Shown here: piece by piece, positions 32,780-45,160 of the stretch
How positions within the stretch are numbered: position 1 is the first letter of the stretch
Layout of the letters: every line of letters starts with the position of its first letter
Assembly (NCBI GenBank): GCA_015956445.1
Contig: WIUZ02000020.1
Coordinates: 558,001 to 622,000 of the forward strand
Source of the DNA: Thelephora terrestris
Taxonomy: Eukaryota > Basidiomycota > Agaricomycetes > Thelephorales > Thelephoraceae
DNA length: 64,000 nt
Direction of reading: 5' to 3'
Notes under the pieces: model-generated
The model's input: the letters and a program-made list of their open reading frames with translations, nothing else
What the model was told of the DNA's origin: nothing
Database searches by the model: none
Program-made: the position numbers and the translations under genes

Positions 32780-33467
32780 CTTGGCTAAATCCACCTCCGT
32801 GATTCCGCTGGCGCACTCACTGAGGGCCAGCACGTGAAGGGGCGTCAGGCGCGGTATCGATTGAATTGCTGTTCTGCAACTTGGCACTTTCGACCATCTA
32901 CAGGGGCTGGATCTATGTTCACTGGAAGATAACTACAGTATCCTACGTTCTGGTTCATCGGCGTGCTCTGCTGGTGAAAGAAAGCGATCCCCAGCCACAA
33001 ACCTAGTTCTGGAAAACTCCACCGTCTTCCCGGTGGTGCGTGGGGGGTCACATTGAGGCCAACAGCTGTGGTTTAACAGCGATAGCCGGCACAGCACTGC
33101 CGTGAGACTCTCGGGATCGCAACAAATCTTTAAATTACCGAAGCAGAAACCCTCAAGAACCGGGCAAATTTATTCGTCCAGGACTATGGAAACAGTCGGA
33201 ATGCTACCCGAGCGCAGGTAAGGAAATCAGGAGAGGCGAAATGCCGCAATGGATCATTCTGAAAAGAAGTGGTGGAACGAGCATCATTCGTTGTTAACCA
33301 GAGAATGAGGGGGGGGGGGCTAAATTGAAGTGGGAAGAGGGCGTGGAAAGCCCCAGATTACGAGCTGCGAGACGAGTATCGTTGACAACAGGGTAAGAGG
33401 GAGATAGAACTAGGTCGAGGAGAGCGGTGGGAATCGAAGACCTTGAGAACTTACATATGACCATCGA
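32780..33467. other. Intergenic region between copies 1 and 2
   Basis: Contains the 5' flank of copy 1 and the 3' flank of copy 2. The 3' part (about 33,170-33,460) matches 39,610-39,860 and 51,610-51,840 in words such as GACGAGTATCGTTGACAACAGGGTAAGAG. No separate gene is seen. Confidence 0.5.
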
Positions 33468-36400
33468 TTACCGAACCGAATATGCCGGGGTCAGCTTCGA
33501 CGAATGGGGGGCCGGATTCGACTGGTTAAAGTACGACGCGTGCGAAGGCGATGCCAAAGACCAGGGCAAAAACAGCGGGCTAGTCGGGATCAACTCAAAT
33601 ACACGCTGAGTGGTCATTCCCCTCTTCTCAGGCTGGGTCGTTTCCATATTCATCACCCCATGTACCCTTGGTTCCTGCGAAACTACCTCATCCCGAGCAT
33701 CTGGAGAGATGGCTTGAGAATTGGTCGTGCCCCGGCCGTCCCAGACGCATTGCACTTCAATTCCGGGGATGATTTGGACAAGATGGCCGGTCTCCACGTG
33801 CCGAATCTCAATGAATTTCGGATCGAAAAGGAGGATGTAGGGCGGGTGCGAGGCGGCTCGGTCCGCTTTGCCTTCCCATTCGACCGTGCCTATGCGCGAG
33901 GGGTCTCCATGTTTGTCTACATACAGCCCGAACTCTGCGGATGGTGTCAGACCGTTCCACTTTCAGGCGCCACGGCCGAAGACATACCGTCGTAGCAGAG
34001 CAAGAACTCGTCCTTGTTAGATTTGAACATGCCCGTGGGCCGACATGACTTAATCCTGTTTGCAAGTTCCTTCAACCGAGGATCGTCGTCCATGGGAATG
34101 GTAACACTCTTGAAACTACCCAGGTGTTAACCAAAGCATCCCACTTCCACATGGGAGGCGACTCACTCTGAGAGGTCCATGATTTCGAAACCCTTGCTGC
34201 ACAGGATCACGATCCTCGCTGTCAGGAACAGCAAATCATACGAATCCATGGGCAAGAAGAAGTCCTGAAAACGGAAAGACTCAGCAGCCTCAATAAACTG
34301 GTAGACAACCAGAGCCTACACGGTAAACACGGAACCACTCTGACCGCTGAGTCCGTAAACCGAACCTCGACCCAGTCGAAGATTGAGGATTCTTCTTCTC
34401 GTTTATCCTTCCAATCACAGGTTCGAGGACTCGAAACACGCTATTGACCTGGAAAGTAACTTTCTATCAGGGGGCGCTGACTCTTCTGTTGTGAAAATCA
34501 CCCACACCCTTCTTCGACATACAAATGACAAATGTCCTGTCGCCAAGATTACCGACGGAGAAGAACTGGACATCCTTGTTATTGCTGAGCCTTTGGGGTG
34601 TCTGTGAAGCATTCGCTACTCCGGGCAATGAGGGTACGAGGGATTCAATGTGGTAGGCAAAGAGTGACTACAAGGATCATCAGCGGCATACAGGCTGAGA
34701 CCCTCATTTCGTACCTTGTCTGCGAGTACGAGGAAGACACCGAGATCTTCCAGCATGGCGCATTGGGTCACCCCTTGTAGATGTAGCACTCGTCGCATAG
34801 CTGGAAGCCACCTGGAATGAGGAAGAAGTATAACGGGAGCCGAAATGACACATACATCGTGAATCACGTCTAGGCCCAATCCACACGCCTTCCGCGCACC
34901 CAATAGCTACCAGAGCGCGACCATCAGGAGTAGCTACAACCTCGGTCAGCATAGAAAAAAAAGTACAGAAACCCAGCATAGCATACCGAAAGACACGGAA
35001 CAAGTGACCTTGCCCGTGAAATTACCACCATTACTCTGGGACGGTCCCACATTCGCCAGAAGCGTAGGAGCGCAAAACGTATCCACGCTCAAATCCACCA
35101 CCTCAAATGCTTTGTTCGACTCCTGGGTTACTTTTCTCATTCTCATCGCTTCCTCCAACTTGGCCTTCCATTCCAGCCGTGCTTGAGAAGACTCAGCAAA
35201 CAGGGTGTACAGACCACCCAATCGGCCGCTGTGTTGGATTGTACAGGGGAACACCGCTCGACCATCGTTAACGGCGGCGGGGACATTGGCGTTTTGGAAT
35301 TGAGCATCCGCCTCCTTTTTACCACCGCCCCCGAAAGGTAGGAGCCTGCCGCCCCGTGAGGTCGGAGGATCCGTGAAGGATGCCAGAGTAAGAAGGTCCA
35401 GTGGGATAGGCTGCGCGGCGGGTGAGAAATTTGCAGTCCAGTCTAGATGGGAAGTGACTTGCCCGTTGGTGCACTCTGTACACCGTGGTTCCATCCTTCT
35501 CCTTGGGTTTTGTCATGACAACTACCAAGGGATTCGTGAGTCGAGGACACACCGAAGCAACCACAACTCCTCCTACGGTAGTTATCGAACAACAAAACGA
35601 ATAGCTCCACCCATCCACCCCAGTCAAATCCTGTCTCAGGCTGCCGCATGAGCGTGCAAGTATAAATCAACTGCCGATTCTCGTGAAGCAAGTCCATGTC
35701 CTATCGAGCGTTAGCGTTAAACGCGTGCTCTGACAAGGCAAAACAAACATACGATGTGCTCTCCAGCTTTGAATTCCAACTTCGCATTATACTCCCAAAG
35801 CTTTTGCTTTTGCTTAGCCGACATGACTCGAGGTTCTATCTCCTTTCCAAGACCCTTGATGACATCCAAGAGGGCAGGTATCGATTCCAAATCCCCGTGC
35901 CCTGCGGATGTTTCCTCGAGAAGGCCCCTCAACAGCAGCTCGTAACGAAGGAGACGATAGACAGGCCTGACGATAAAACTCTTCATATCCATCTTGTGCG
36001 CATCAACATGTCGCACACATCGCTAAAAGGAAACAGGGAAGGGATCAGAAGAACGTGACGAATACGACTGGAAAACTCACATCAACAAAAGCCTTGAACT
36101 GCGGGTTATTTGCTATCTCATCGTCGATCCGATACGCCGCGATAGGGTAATTCGGAGCGTACTTCAGATACGCGTCCCTGAAGGCCAGGACCGCATCATG
36201 CATCGGCGCAGTGATACTCCTGATGATCGGATGCTCCTCTCTCTGAATCTCGAACAACTGGTCCAGGAGTCGCTTGTGATGCGCGTGTAGTTCACCAGAG
36301 TTGCAGAACACGTCTCGGATGAAGCTTTCCAGTCGGTCGCGAGGGATGATTGGTGGGTCCATCGAACGCAACGGTAGGACGTACATCTGTAGTTGGCCGT

Positions 36401-38761
36401 GGAGCTTTCAGTAGGAAACTCGGAAGGCACGCTTCAGACGTACGTATTCGATGCTTTCCAGATCCTTGACGTAGTCCATCTCTCCCTGGATAAGTTCAAA
36501 GATGATACTGCGGAAAACCGTCAGCCAACCTTCCCCGTCATCTCTCACCGTGAGCGAGGAACACTCACGCCTGACGCTTCGCCACCTGCTTTGGAATCCC
36601 ACTCCTTACATCCCCAGGCACCAGGTTGTACCACTGGAACTTCCCTGGAGGACCCTTGCCCATGGCTTGTTGGAAGGCCTTCAGCTGAGGTACACTCAGG
36701 AGATGTATCACGGTCTTAATCGCTCCTTTCAAAGAATCAATGTCAGGGTCCCCCTCTGCTGTCGCCAACCGAATTTTTTCGAAAAAGTCTAAGTATATTC
36801 GCAGGTGCTCCAAAGGGCGGTTGAGCCAATGCTTAAGATCCTTCTTGTTCGCGTTTTCCGGGTGCCAGAGAGATTGCTTGACGAAAATCAGAGGAGGATT
36901 AGTCTCCAATGCTCGACAGTAGTCCGAGAGGACCTAGTTCACACCTCAAGGAAGGCCCTGAATCTGAATTCTCCGCTATTCTCCATCTCCTCCTGCGATC
37001 TCTTCTCTGCCGCCGCCAACTGGCAAATGTACGCAGTATATGCCGGTCGGAACTCAGTCGCAGCGTTGAGGAAGATACCCCCGATCCTCAAAGCGATCAC
37101 GCCCTGCTCCCGTTGCTGACTGTTAATCATCTCCAGAAAGTGACGGTTGCATTCACGTAAATCAAGGATGTTCCCGAACACTTCATCCATAAATTCATGG
37201 ACGCCGCCTCGGATAACGGGAGGATCTGCATTTCGCAGACGGCGAATGTAAGCCTTGCAGAAATACTTGAGCTCCTCGCCCGACATCGGCCAATTTACGG
37301 TACACTACGCACCTCCTCGATAAAGTCCAAGTCTTTAATATACTGCTGTTCCTGCGCAATGAACTCGCGGATGATTCTAGACATCCTAATTTGAGTAGGA
37401 GACATCGCCGGTGGGGAGTGTCATACGTTTGACGCTTGACTTCGCGTAGAGTTACGACCACGCTCTTCATTGCGGGCCTCTGGGCGGGATCTTGGTCCCA
37501 ACAGTGGAGTGTTACGTCCCACACTGCATCTGTTAAACCCGGATCCTGCGGACGATCCGGCCGTTCACCCCCCATAATCTTGGAAGTAGTGACTTCCGTC
37601 GTGAACAGCTTAAACGGACGCCTTCCGGTAAAGACCTTAGATGAGATGTGGAGGTCAAGTGAACCACACACAAACACTAGTTGCAAGGGTCCAGGGACTG
37701 ACCTCTATTATAACCATGGCGAAAGCAAAGACGTCTGCCTCTCTTGTGTTTCTATCACCTTCCACAAGGATCTCCGGCGCGGCCCACCCCGGAGAATATC
37801 CCTGTACTTGGGTGATAAGAACGGAGTCTAACCTACGGACGACCGAGGTGAAACCAAAATCTGTCAGGCGGGCACGACCGTTGTAGTCAATGAGAATGTT
37901 GGGCTAGTGAAAGGCTATTAGTTCAGGTTGAAACGACGAAAAAAGTACCTACCCCTTTCAAGTCTCCGTGTGCCGTGGATCTTCCATGGAGAAAGGCGAG
38001 TCCTTCTGCGACATCCAAGAGCTTGGGAGAACACAGTTATTGGTCGAGCAGCAATTCTCACTGGGGAGAGACCTACAAGAGAAATTCGGTTTGCGCCCGG
38101 ATTTTCACATAAATACTCGGTTACGGTTCCATTCGGCATCCACTCCGAAACGAATTGCAATGGGGTTCGAGTAACGCCAATGAGAGGAACGATATTCGGA
38201 TGTCTCAGCCTTTTCCACATGACTGCCTCCCTGCAGAATCCCTACGTATCGCAAAGCATCGCTTGGTGAGCACAAAACAGACAGACCGACAGATATTACG
38301 AGCCTTTTCAATGGCTTGACGAGTTTGCTGAGTGATTCTCAAGTACTTGATACAGACTTTTTTGCCATCGTAGATGCCTTCCCATACATCGGAAAACCCG
38401 CCGGAGGCAACTGGGTCATCGCCGACTCTGGAGACCTCCCCAGAGATGTTGTGAGAGGATGGCAGGATGTTGTGGCGGCCACAGATTGCTTGAAGTTTGT
38501 GTAAACATCGTCGGGAAACATCGTCAGTGATCGGGGTGACATCAAGGACCTGCAGAGTCTCGTTCGTTAGCTGGGGGCGGGACTAAGAGGGGGACTTACC
38601 TCGTCGAGAAAATCGACTAGTCGAGTCAATTCCGGCCCCTCAAGACTGGTCGAATATTGTTCTTTGTCGTCGTTTTGGATTAAGCGATCGAGACAGTGCA
38701 ACAGTTCAGGAGAACAAATGTCGAGCGAATAGAGGTGTTTTAAAACCTGGGAAGTAGACAT
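33468..38761 (-). CDS. Copy 2: TKL kinase-DH-DH-PH-CNH chimera
   Basis: Start MSTSQVLKHLY at 38,761, stop at 33,468. Order: helical leader (to about 38,600); kinase (ASGGFSDVWEG, VCIK, HGDLKG, DFGFTSV, GWAAPEIL, FTGRRPF...DPAQRPAM; 38,440-37,450); the junction REVKRQT (about 37,440); DH module 1 (REFIAQEQQYIKDLDFIEE, FMDEVFGNILDLRECNRHF, KKDLKHWLNRPLEHL; 37,390-36,565); DH module 2 (ELIQGEMDYVKDLESIEYV, FIRDVFCNSGELHAHHKRL, DMKSFIVRPVYRLLRYELLL; 36,560-35,720); PH (35,690-35,150); CNH (35,000-33,468, RLVQ/HLVQIIPG near the end). Predicted to combine a kinase with a Rho1-type exchange factor. Copy 2 and copy 3 are very similar throughout. About a dozen short introns are needed; every spliced segment I checked is open, but the full splice was not verified. 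Confidence 0.78.
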
Positions 38762-39861
38762 TGTGAGCAAACCCACCACCAGAATTCTGCAGGCAGCAAA
38801 ATCGCTGTCGAAGATAAAGCGACGATACCCTGGGGCGCCATTACACGACAGCGGGCGCGCAACATCGCCAAAACTTTCAAGCTGTCCGAGTCACGTGCAA
38901 CAGGATTGATAGTCTACGCCGCGGGCAGATTGGAACTTTGGAAGAAAATCCAGGTAAGCTACCGAACACATTCCCTATACGTCGCTAGTTCTCATTTCCG
39001 AACACCGAAACTAGACACTCAACGCTGGAAATTGTTTCACGGCTCGCTAAAGCGCGCCAGTTTGGATGCGTTCCGGCTTCGGTACTGGTTCAGGAGCGGG
39101 CCGTGTGTTTTACCTCGACTCGACTGAGCTCACGTGACTCGGGACGCCCGAATCACAGTGACAATGACATGAATCACATCCGAGTCCTAGCTCAAGCCCG
39201 AGGGTTCACAGCAGCCTCATCTCAATCAAGGACTTGCCGGTTATGCTCCACCTCCTGTTCTCATCGAGCAAGTATGCATCCCACCAGGCTTCAGCGCTGG
39301 GCTCGTATTGTCGCGACAAGAGTACTTTGTGTCCAGCTTGAAGTATGCATCGGGGGTATTCGCCTCAGTGAAAAGCTTTCTCTGCAGATTATCAACAGAC
39401 AATTACGCCGGAATAGAGAGCTCCGTTTCTGAGTGGCTCACTTCTTTACCTCGTCGGTTAGAGGCTTCTCGAGCCGTCTCTCGCGATGTTGTAGTGCCTG
39501 AGACGAAGGGATACCCGAAGCCGCGACGGCATCTTTGGGTTCTGCCTGCTTCAAACCACAGCTCACAGACAAGTACAGCTTTCCATCTTAAAAAAGTTAC
39601 CAAACTACACATGCGAAAATAGACATATATATTAGTCCAAGACTGCACCAACGCTCAAAACGGCCAAGACCAGTGCGAACAACGAAATCGAGAGAGGTGG
39701 GTAAACCGTACAGATCACCTTGAAGAAGAAGAAGGAAGTGCGTAGACGAGTATCGTTAATCATTAACAACAAGGTAAAGAGAGGGGGGACAGAACTGGGC
39801 TGAGGAGAGCGGAGGAAACTAAGAACCTCCAGACGTCGAGAACCTATCTATTTTCCTTCGG
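38762..39861. other. Intergenic region between copies 2 and 3 with a duplicated coding relic
   Basis: The 5' flank of copy 2 (to about 39,100), then a relic at about 39,200-39,440 whose minus-strand reading contains SRQYEPRAEAWWDAYLLDENRR and SITGKSLIEMRL, then the 3' flank of copy 3. The relic is repeated at 51,170-51,420. I do not recognise the protein; it is an exon-sized remnant of a gene caught in the duplications. Confidence 0.5.
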
Positions 39862-42800
39862 TTACCGAATCGAATATGCCGGGTTCAGCTTTGGCGAATG
39901 CGGGGGCGAATTCGACTGGTTAAAGTACGACGCGTTCGAAGGCGATGCCAAAGACCCAGGCAAAAACAGTGGGACCGTTGGAATCAGCTCAAACACATGC
40001 TGGGTCGTCACCCCTCTCTTCCCAGGCTGGGCCGGTTCCACATTCATCACCCCATGTACCCTTGGCTCCCAAGCACCTTCAGAGATGGCTTGAGCGTGAT
40101 TCGTGCCCCGGCCGTCCCAGATGCATCGCATATCGTTTCCGGAGATGACTTGAACAAGACGGCCGGTTTCAACGTGGCGAATTTCGATGAATCGGCTATC
40201 GAAGAGCAGGACGTAGGGTGGATGCCAGGCCACTCGCTCTGCCGTGCCTTCCCACTCCACCGTACCCATAGGACGACTTGGATCTCCGTGTTTGTCGACA
40301 TATAACCCGAACTCTGTGGCGATCGTCAGGTTCCCCCGGTTAAGGTTCTCCAGTCAAGAACGCACCATCATAACAGAGTAAGAACTCGTCTTTGTTCGAC
40401 CTGAACATGCCCATCGGTCTACACGACTCGGCCCTCCTCGCAAGCCTTTCCAATCGGGGGTCTTCCCTCTGGGGGATAGTTACACTCTTAAAGCTACCCG
40501 GATGTCAACTAAGTCATCTCACTTCCGCAGAGGAGGCGACTCACTCTGAAAGGTCCAAGATTTCGAAACCCTTGCTGCACAGGATCACAATTCTTGCTTT
40601 CAGGAACAGCAAATCATAGGAATCCGAGGGCAAGAAGAAGTCCTGGAAACGAAAAGGCTCAGCCTCCCCAATCCGCAGACAGAAGACCGGAACCTACACG
40701 ATAAACACGGAACCACTCTGACCGCTGAGACCGTAGACCGAACCTTGACGGCTGAGGTTTCGACTTCTCGTTTATCTTTCCGATCACAGGTTCGAGGACG
40801 CGAAACACGCTGTCAAGCTGAAAGGTAACTTTTTGTCAGGCAACGTTGACTCTACCGATTCAGAAATCACCCACATTCTTCTTCTTCGTGTAAATGACCA
40901 GTGTCCTGCCGCCAAGGTTACCAACGGTAAAGAACTGGACATCTTTGTTGCCGCTGAGCTTTTGGGGTGTCCGTGAAGCTTTCGCTGCTCCGGGCGAAGA
41001 GGGTACGAGGGCTTCAATTTGGTAGGCAAAGAGCGACTACGATGGTCATCAGCGGCATACAGGCTGCTGAAATCGTCATTTAGTACCTTGTCCGCGAGCA
41101 GAAGGAAGATGCCGAAATCTTCCAGCATGGCGCATTGAGTCACCATTCGTAGGTGCAACACTCGTCGCATAGCTAGACAGACACCCCGAATGAGGAATAA
41201 GCACATCAGAAGCAAAAATGACACATACACCGTGTATCATGTCTAAACCCGATCCACACTCCTTCCGCGCATCCTATGGCCACCAGAGCATGACCATCAG
41301 GGGTAGCTACAATCCCGATCAGCACAGGAAATGTGCGGGGGTCCTGCATGACGTACAGAAAGGAACGGAACAAGTGACCTTGCCCGTGAAATTCCCATCA
41401 TTATTCCACGATGGTCCCGCGTTCGCCAGAAGCGTAGGAGCGTAAAACGTGTCCACGCTCAACGTCTCAACCTCAAATACCTTATTCGATTCTTGCACGA
41501 CCTTCCTCAGCCCTATCGCTTCCTCCAACTTGGCTTTCCACTCCAGCCGTGCCTGAGAAGTCTCAGCAAACAGAGTGTAAAGACCACCCGATCGACCATT
41601 ATGGTGGATTGTGCAGGGGTACACCACTCGACCGTCGTTAACGGCCTCGGGACTCGTACCCGCAGCGGGGGAGGTGGCGTTTTGGGCTTGACTATCCACC
41701 TCCCTCTTGTTACTGCCGCCGAAAGGTAACAGCCCACCACCTCGCCGGGTGGGAGGATCCGTGAAGGTTGCTAAGGTGAGCAGGTCCAGTGGAATAGGCT
41801 ACACGACGGGTGAGGATTTGTAGTCCAACCTGAAATGAAAATTTACTTGCCCGTCGGTACACTTGGTACTTCGTAATTCCATCCTTCTCCTTGGATTTCG
41901 TCATAACAACTATAAAAGGTTCGTGAGCTGAGGACACGCCAGATAATCACAACTCCTCCTACGGTAATTGTCGAACAGCAGAACGAATAGTTCCGTCCAT
42001 CCGTTCCATTCAAATCCTGTATCAGGCTGTCGCAAGAATTTGCCAGTGTGGATCAACGATCGGTTCTCGTGGAGCAGGTCCATGTCCTACCGAGCGTTAG
42101 CGTTGAACGCGCATTTTGAGAAGGCAAGACAGACGTACGATGTACTCTCCAGCTTTGAAGACCAAGTTCGCGTTATACCTCCACAGCTCGACCTTCTGCT
42201 TTGCCGACCAGACTCCAGGTTCCGTCTCCTTTCCAAGACCCTTGATGACATCCAAAACGGCAGGTATAGTATCCAGATCCTCATGCCCTGCGGAGGTTTC
42301 CTCGAGAAGGCCCCTCAACAGCAGCTCGTAACGAAGGAGACGATAGACAGGCCTGACGATAAAACTCTTCATATCCATCTTGTGCGCATCAACATGCCGC
42401 ACACATCGCTAAAAGAAAACAGGGAAGGGATCAGAAGAACGTGACGAATACGACTGGAAAACTCACATCAACAAAAGCCTTGAACTGCGGGTTATTCGCC
42501 ATCTCATCGTCGATCCGATACGCCGCGATTGGGTAATTTGGAACGTGCTTCAGATACGCGTCCCTGAAGGCCAGAACCGCATCATGCATCGGCGCAGTGA
42601 TACTCCTGATGAACGGATGCTCCTCTCTCTGGATCTTGAACAACTGGTCCAGGAGTCGCTTGTGATGCGCGTGTAGTTCACCAGAGTTGCAGAACACGTC
42701 TCGGATGAAGCTTTCCAGTCGGTCGCGAGGGATGATTGGTGGGTCCATCGAACGCAATGGTCGGACGTACATCTGCAGTTGGTTGTGAAGGCTTTCAGTA

Positions 42801-45160
42801 GGAAATCCGGAATGCACGCTTCAGACGTACGTATTCGATGTTTTCCAGATCCTTGACGTAGTCCATCTCTCCCTGGATAAGTTCAAAGATGATACTGCAG
42901 AAAACCGTCAGCAGACCTTCCTCGTTATCTCTGGCCGTGAGCGAGGAACACTCACGCCTGACGCTTCGCCACCTGCTTTGAAATCCCGCTCCTCACATCC
43001 TCGGGCACCAAGCTGCGCCACTCGTACTTCCCCGTCGGTCCCTTACCCATGGCTTGTTGGAAGGCCTTCAGCTTGGGGACACTCAGGAGATTTATCACGG
43101 TCTTAATCGCTCCTTTCAAAGAATCAATGTCAGGGTCCCCCTCCGTTGTCGCCAACCGGATTTCTTCGAAAAAGACGAGGTACATCCGCAGGTGCTCCAA
43201 AGGGCGGTTGAGCCAATGCTTAAGATCCTTCTTGTTCGCATTGTCCGGGTGCCAGAGAGATTGCTTGACGAAAAGCAGAGGAGGGTTAGTCTCCAACGGT
43301 CGACAGCAGTCCGAAAGGACCTAGTTCACACCTCAAGGAAGGCCGTGAATCTGAATTCTCCACTATTCTCCATCTCCTCCTGCGATCTCTTCTCTGCCGC
43401 CGCCAACTGGCAAATGTACGCAGTATATGCCGGTCGGAACTCAGTCGCAGCGTTGAGGAAGATACCCCCGATCCTCAAAGCGATCACGCCCTGCTCCCGT
43501 TGCTGACTGTTAATCATCTCCAGAAAGTGACGGTTGCATTCACGTAAATCAAGGATGTTCCCAAACACTTCATCCATAAATTCATGGACGCCGCCTCGGA
43601 TAACGGGAGGATCTGCATTTCGCAGACGGCGAATGTAAGCCTTGCAGAATACTTGAGCTCCTCGCCCGACATCGGCCAGATACCGTTCACTACGTACCTC
43701 CTCGATAAAGTCCAAGTCTTTGATATACTGCTGTTCCTGCGCAATGAACTCGCGGATGATTCTAGACATCCTGAGTTGAGCAGGAGATCTCGCCGGTGGG
43801 GGATGCCATACGTTTGACGCTTGACTTCGCGTAAAGTTCCGACCACACTCGTCATTGCGGGCCTCTGGGCGGGATCTTGGTCCCAACAGTGGAGTGTTAC
43901 GTCCCACACTGCATCGGTTAAACCCGGATCCTGCGGACGATCTGGCCGTTCACCCCCCATAATCTTAGAAATAGTGACTTCCGTCGTGAACATCTTGAAC
44001 GGACGCCTTCCGGTAAAGACCTTAGATGGGATGTGGAAGCCAGGTGAACCGTCTATCCCTCCACACACAGACGCTAGTTGCAAGGGTCCAGAAACTGACC
44101 TCTATTATAACCATGGCGAAAGCAAAGACGTCTGCCTCTCTTGTGTTTCTATCACCTTCCACAAAGATCTCCGGCGCGGCCCACCCCGGAGAATATCCCT
44201 GTACTTGGGTGATAAGAACGGAGTCTAACCTACGGACGACCGAGGTAAAACCAAAATCTGTCAGGCGGGCACGACCGTTGTAGTCAATGAGAATGTTGGG
44301 CTAGTCAGAGGCTATTAGTTCAGGTTGAAGCGACAAAAAGAAAGTACCTGCCCCTTTCAAGTCTCCGTGTGCCATGGATCTTCCATGCAGAAAAGCGAGT
44401 CCTTCTGCGACATCCAACAGCTTGGGAGAACACAGTTATTGGTCGAGCAGCAATTCTCACTGGGGAGAGACTTACAAGAGCAATTCGGTTCGCACCCGGA
44501 TTTTCACACAGATACCCGGTTACGGTTCCATTCGGCATCCACTCCGACACGAATTGCAATGGGGTTCGAGTAACGCCAACGAGAGGAACGATATTCGGAT
44601 GTCTCAACCTTTTCCACATGACTGCCTCTCTGTAGAATCCCTACGTATCGAAAGTCATCTCTTGGTGAGCACAAAACAGATACACCGACACAGAATACAA
44701 GCCTTCTCAAAGGCCTGACGATTTTGCTGAGTGATTCTCAAGTACTTGATACAGATTCTTCTGCCATCGTAGATGCCTTCCCATACATCGGAAAACCCGC
44801 CGGAGGCGACTGGTTCATCGCCGACTCTGGAGACCTCCCCAGAGATGTTGTGAGAGGATGGTAGGATGTTGTGGCGGCCACAGATTGCTTGAAGTTTATG
44901 TAAACATCGTCGGGAAACATCGTCAGTGATCGGGGTGACATCAAGGATCTGCAGAGTCTGGTTCCTTAGCTGGGGGCGGGACTGAGAGGGGGACTCACCT
45001 CGTCGAGAAAATCGACTAGTCGAGTCAATTCCGGCCCCTCAAGACTGGTCGAATATTGTTCTCTGTCGTCGTTTTGGATTAAGCGATCGAGACAGTGCAA
45101 CAGTTCAGGAGAACAAATGTTGAGCGAGTAGAGGTGTTGTAAAACCTGGGAAGTAGACAT
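39862..45160 (-). CDS. Copy 3: TKL kinase-DH-DH-PH-CNH chimera
   Basis: Start MSTSQVLQHLY at 45,160, stop at 39,862. Same order as copy 2: leader; kinase (44,960-43,835, with LDVAEGLAFLHGRSMAHGDLKG near 44,363-44,436); junction TLREVKRQT (43,806-43,850); DH module 1 (43,780-42,955); DH module 2 (42,940-42,097); PH (42,080-41,460); CNH (41,400-39,862). Its last 0.5 kb is almost identical to that of copy 5 rather than copy 2, except for a short in-frame deletion (EGAWEPRVHG in place of EGAWDEVVSQEPRVHG), which points to gene conversion. Role inferred as for copy 2. Splice structure was placed by eye. Confidence 0.78.
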
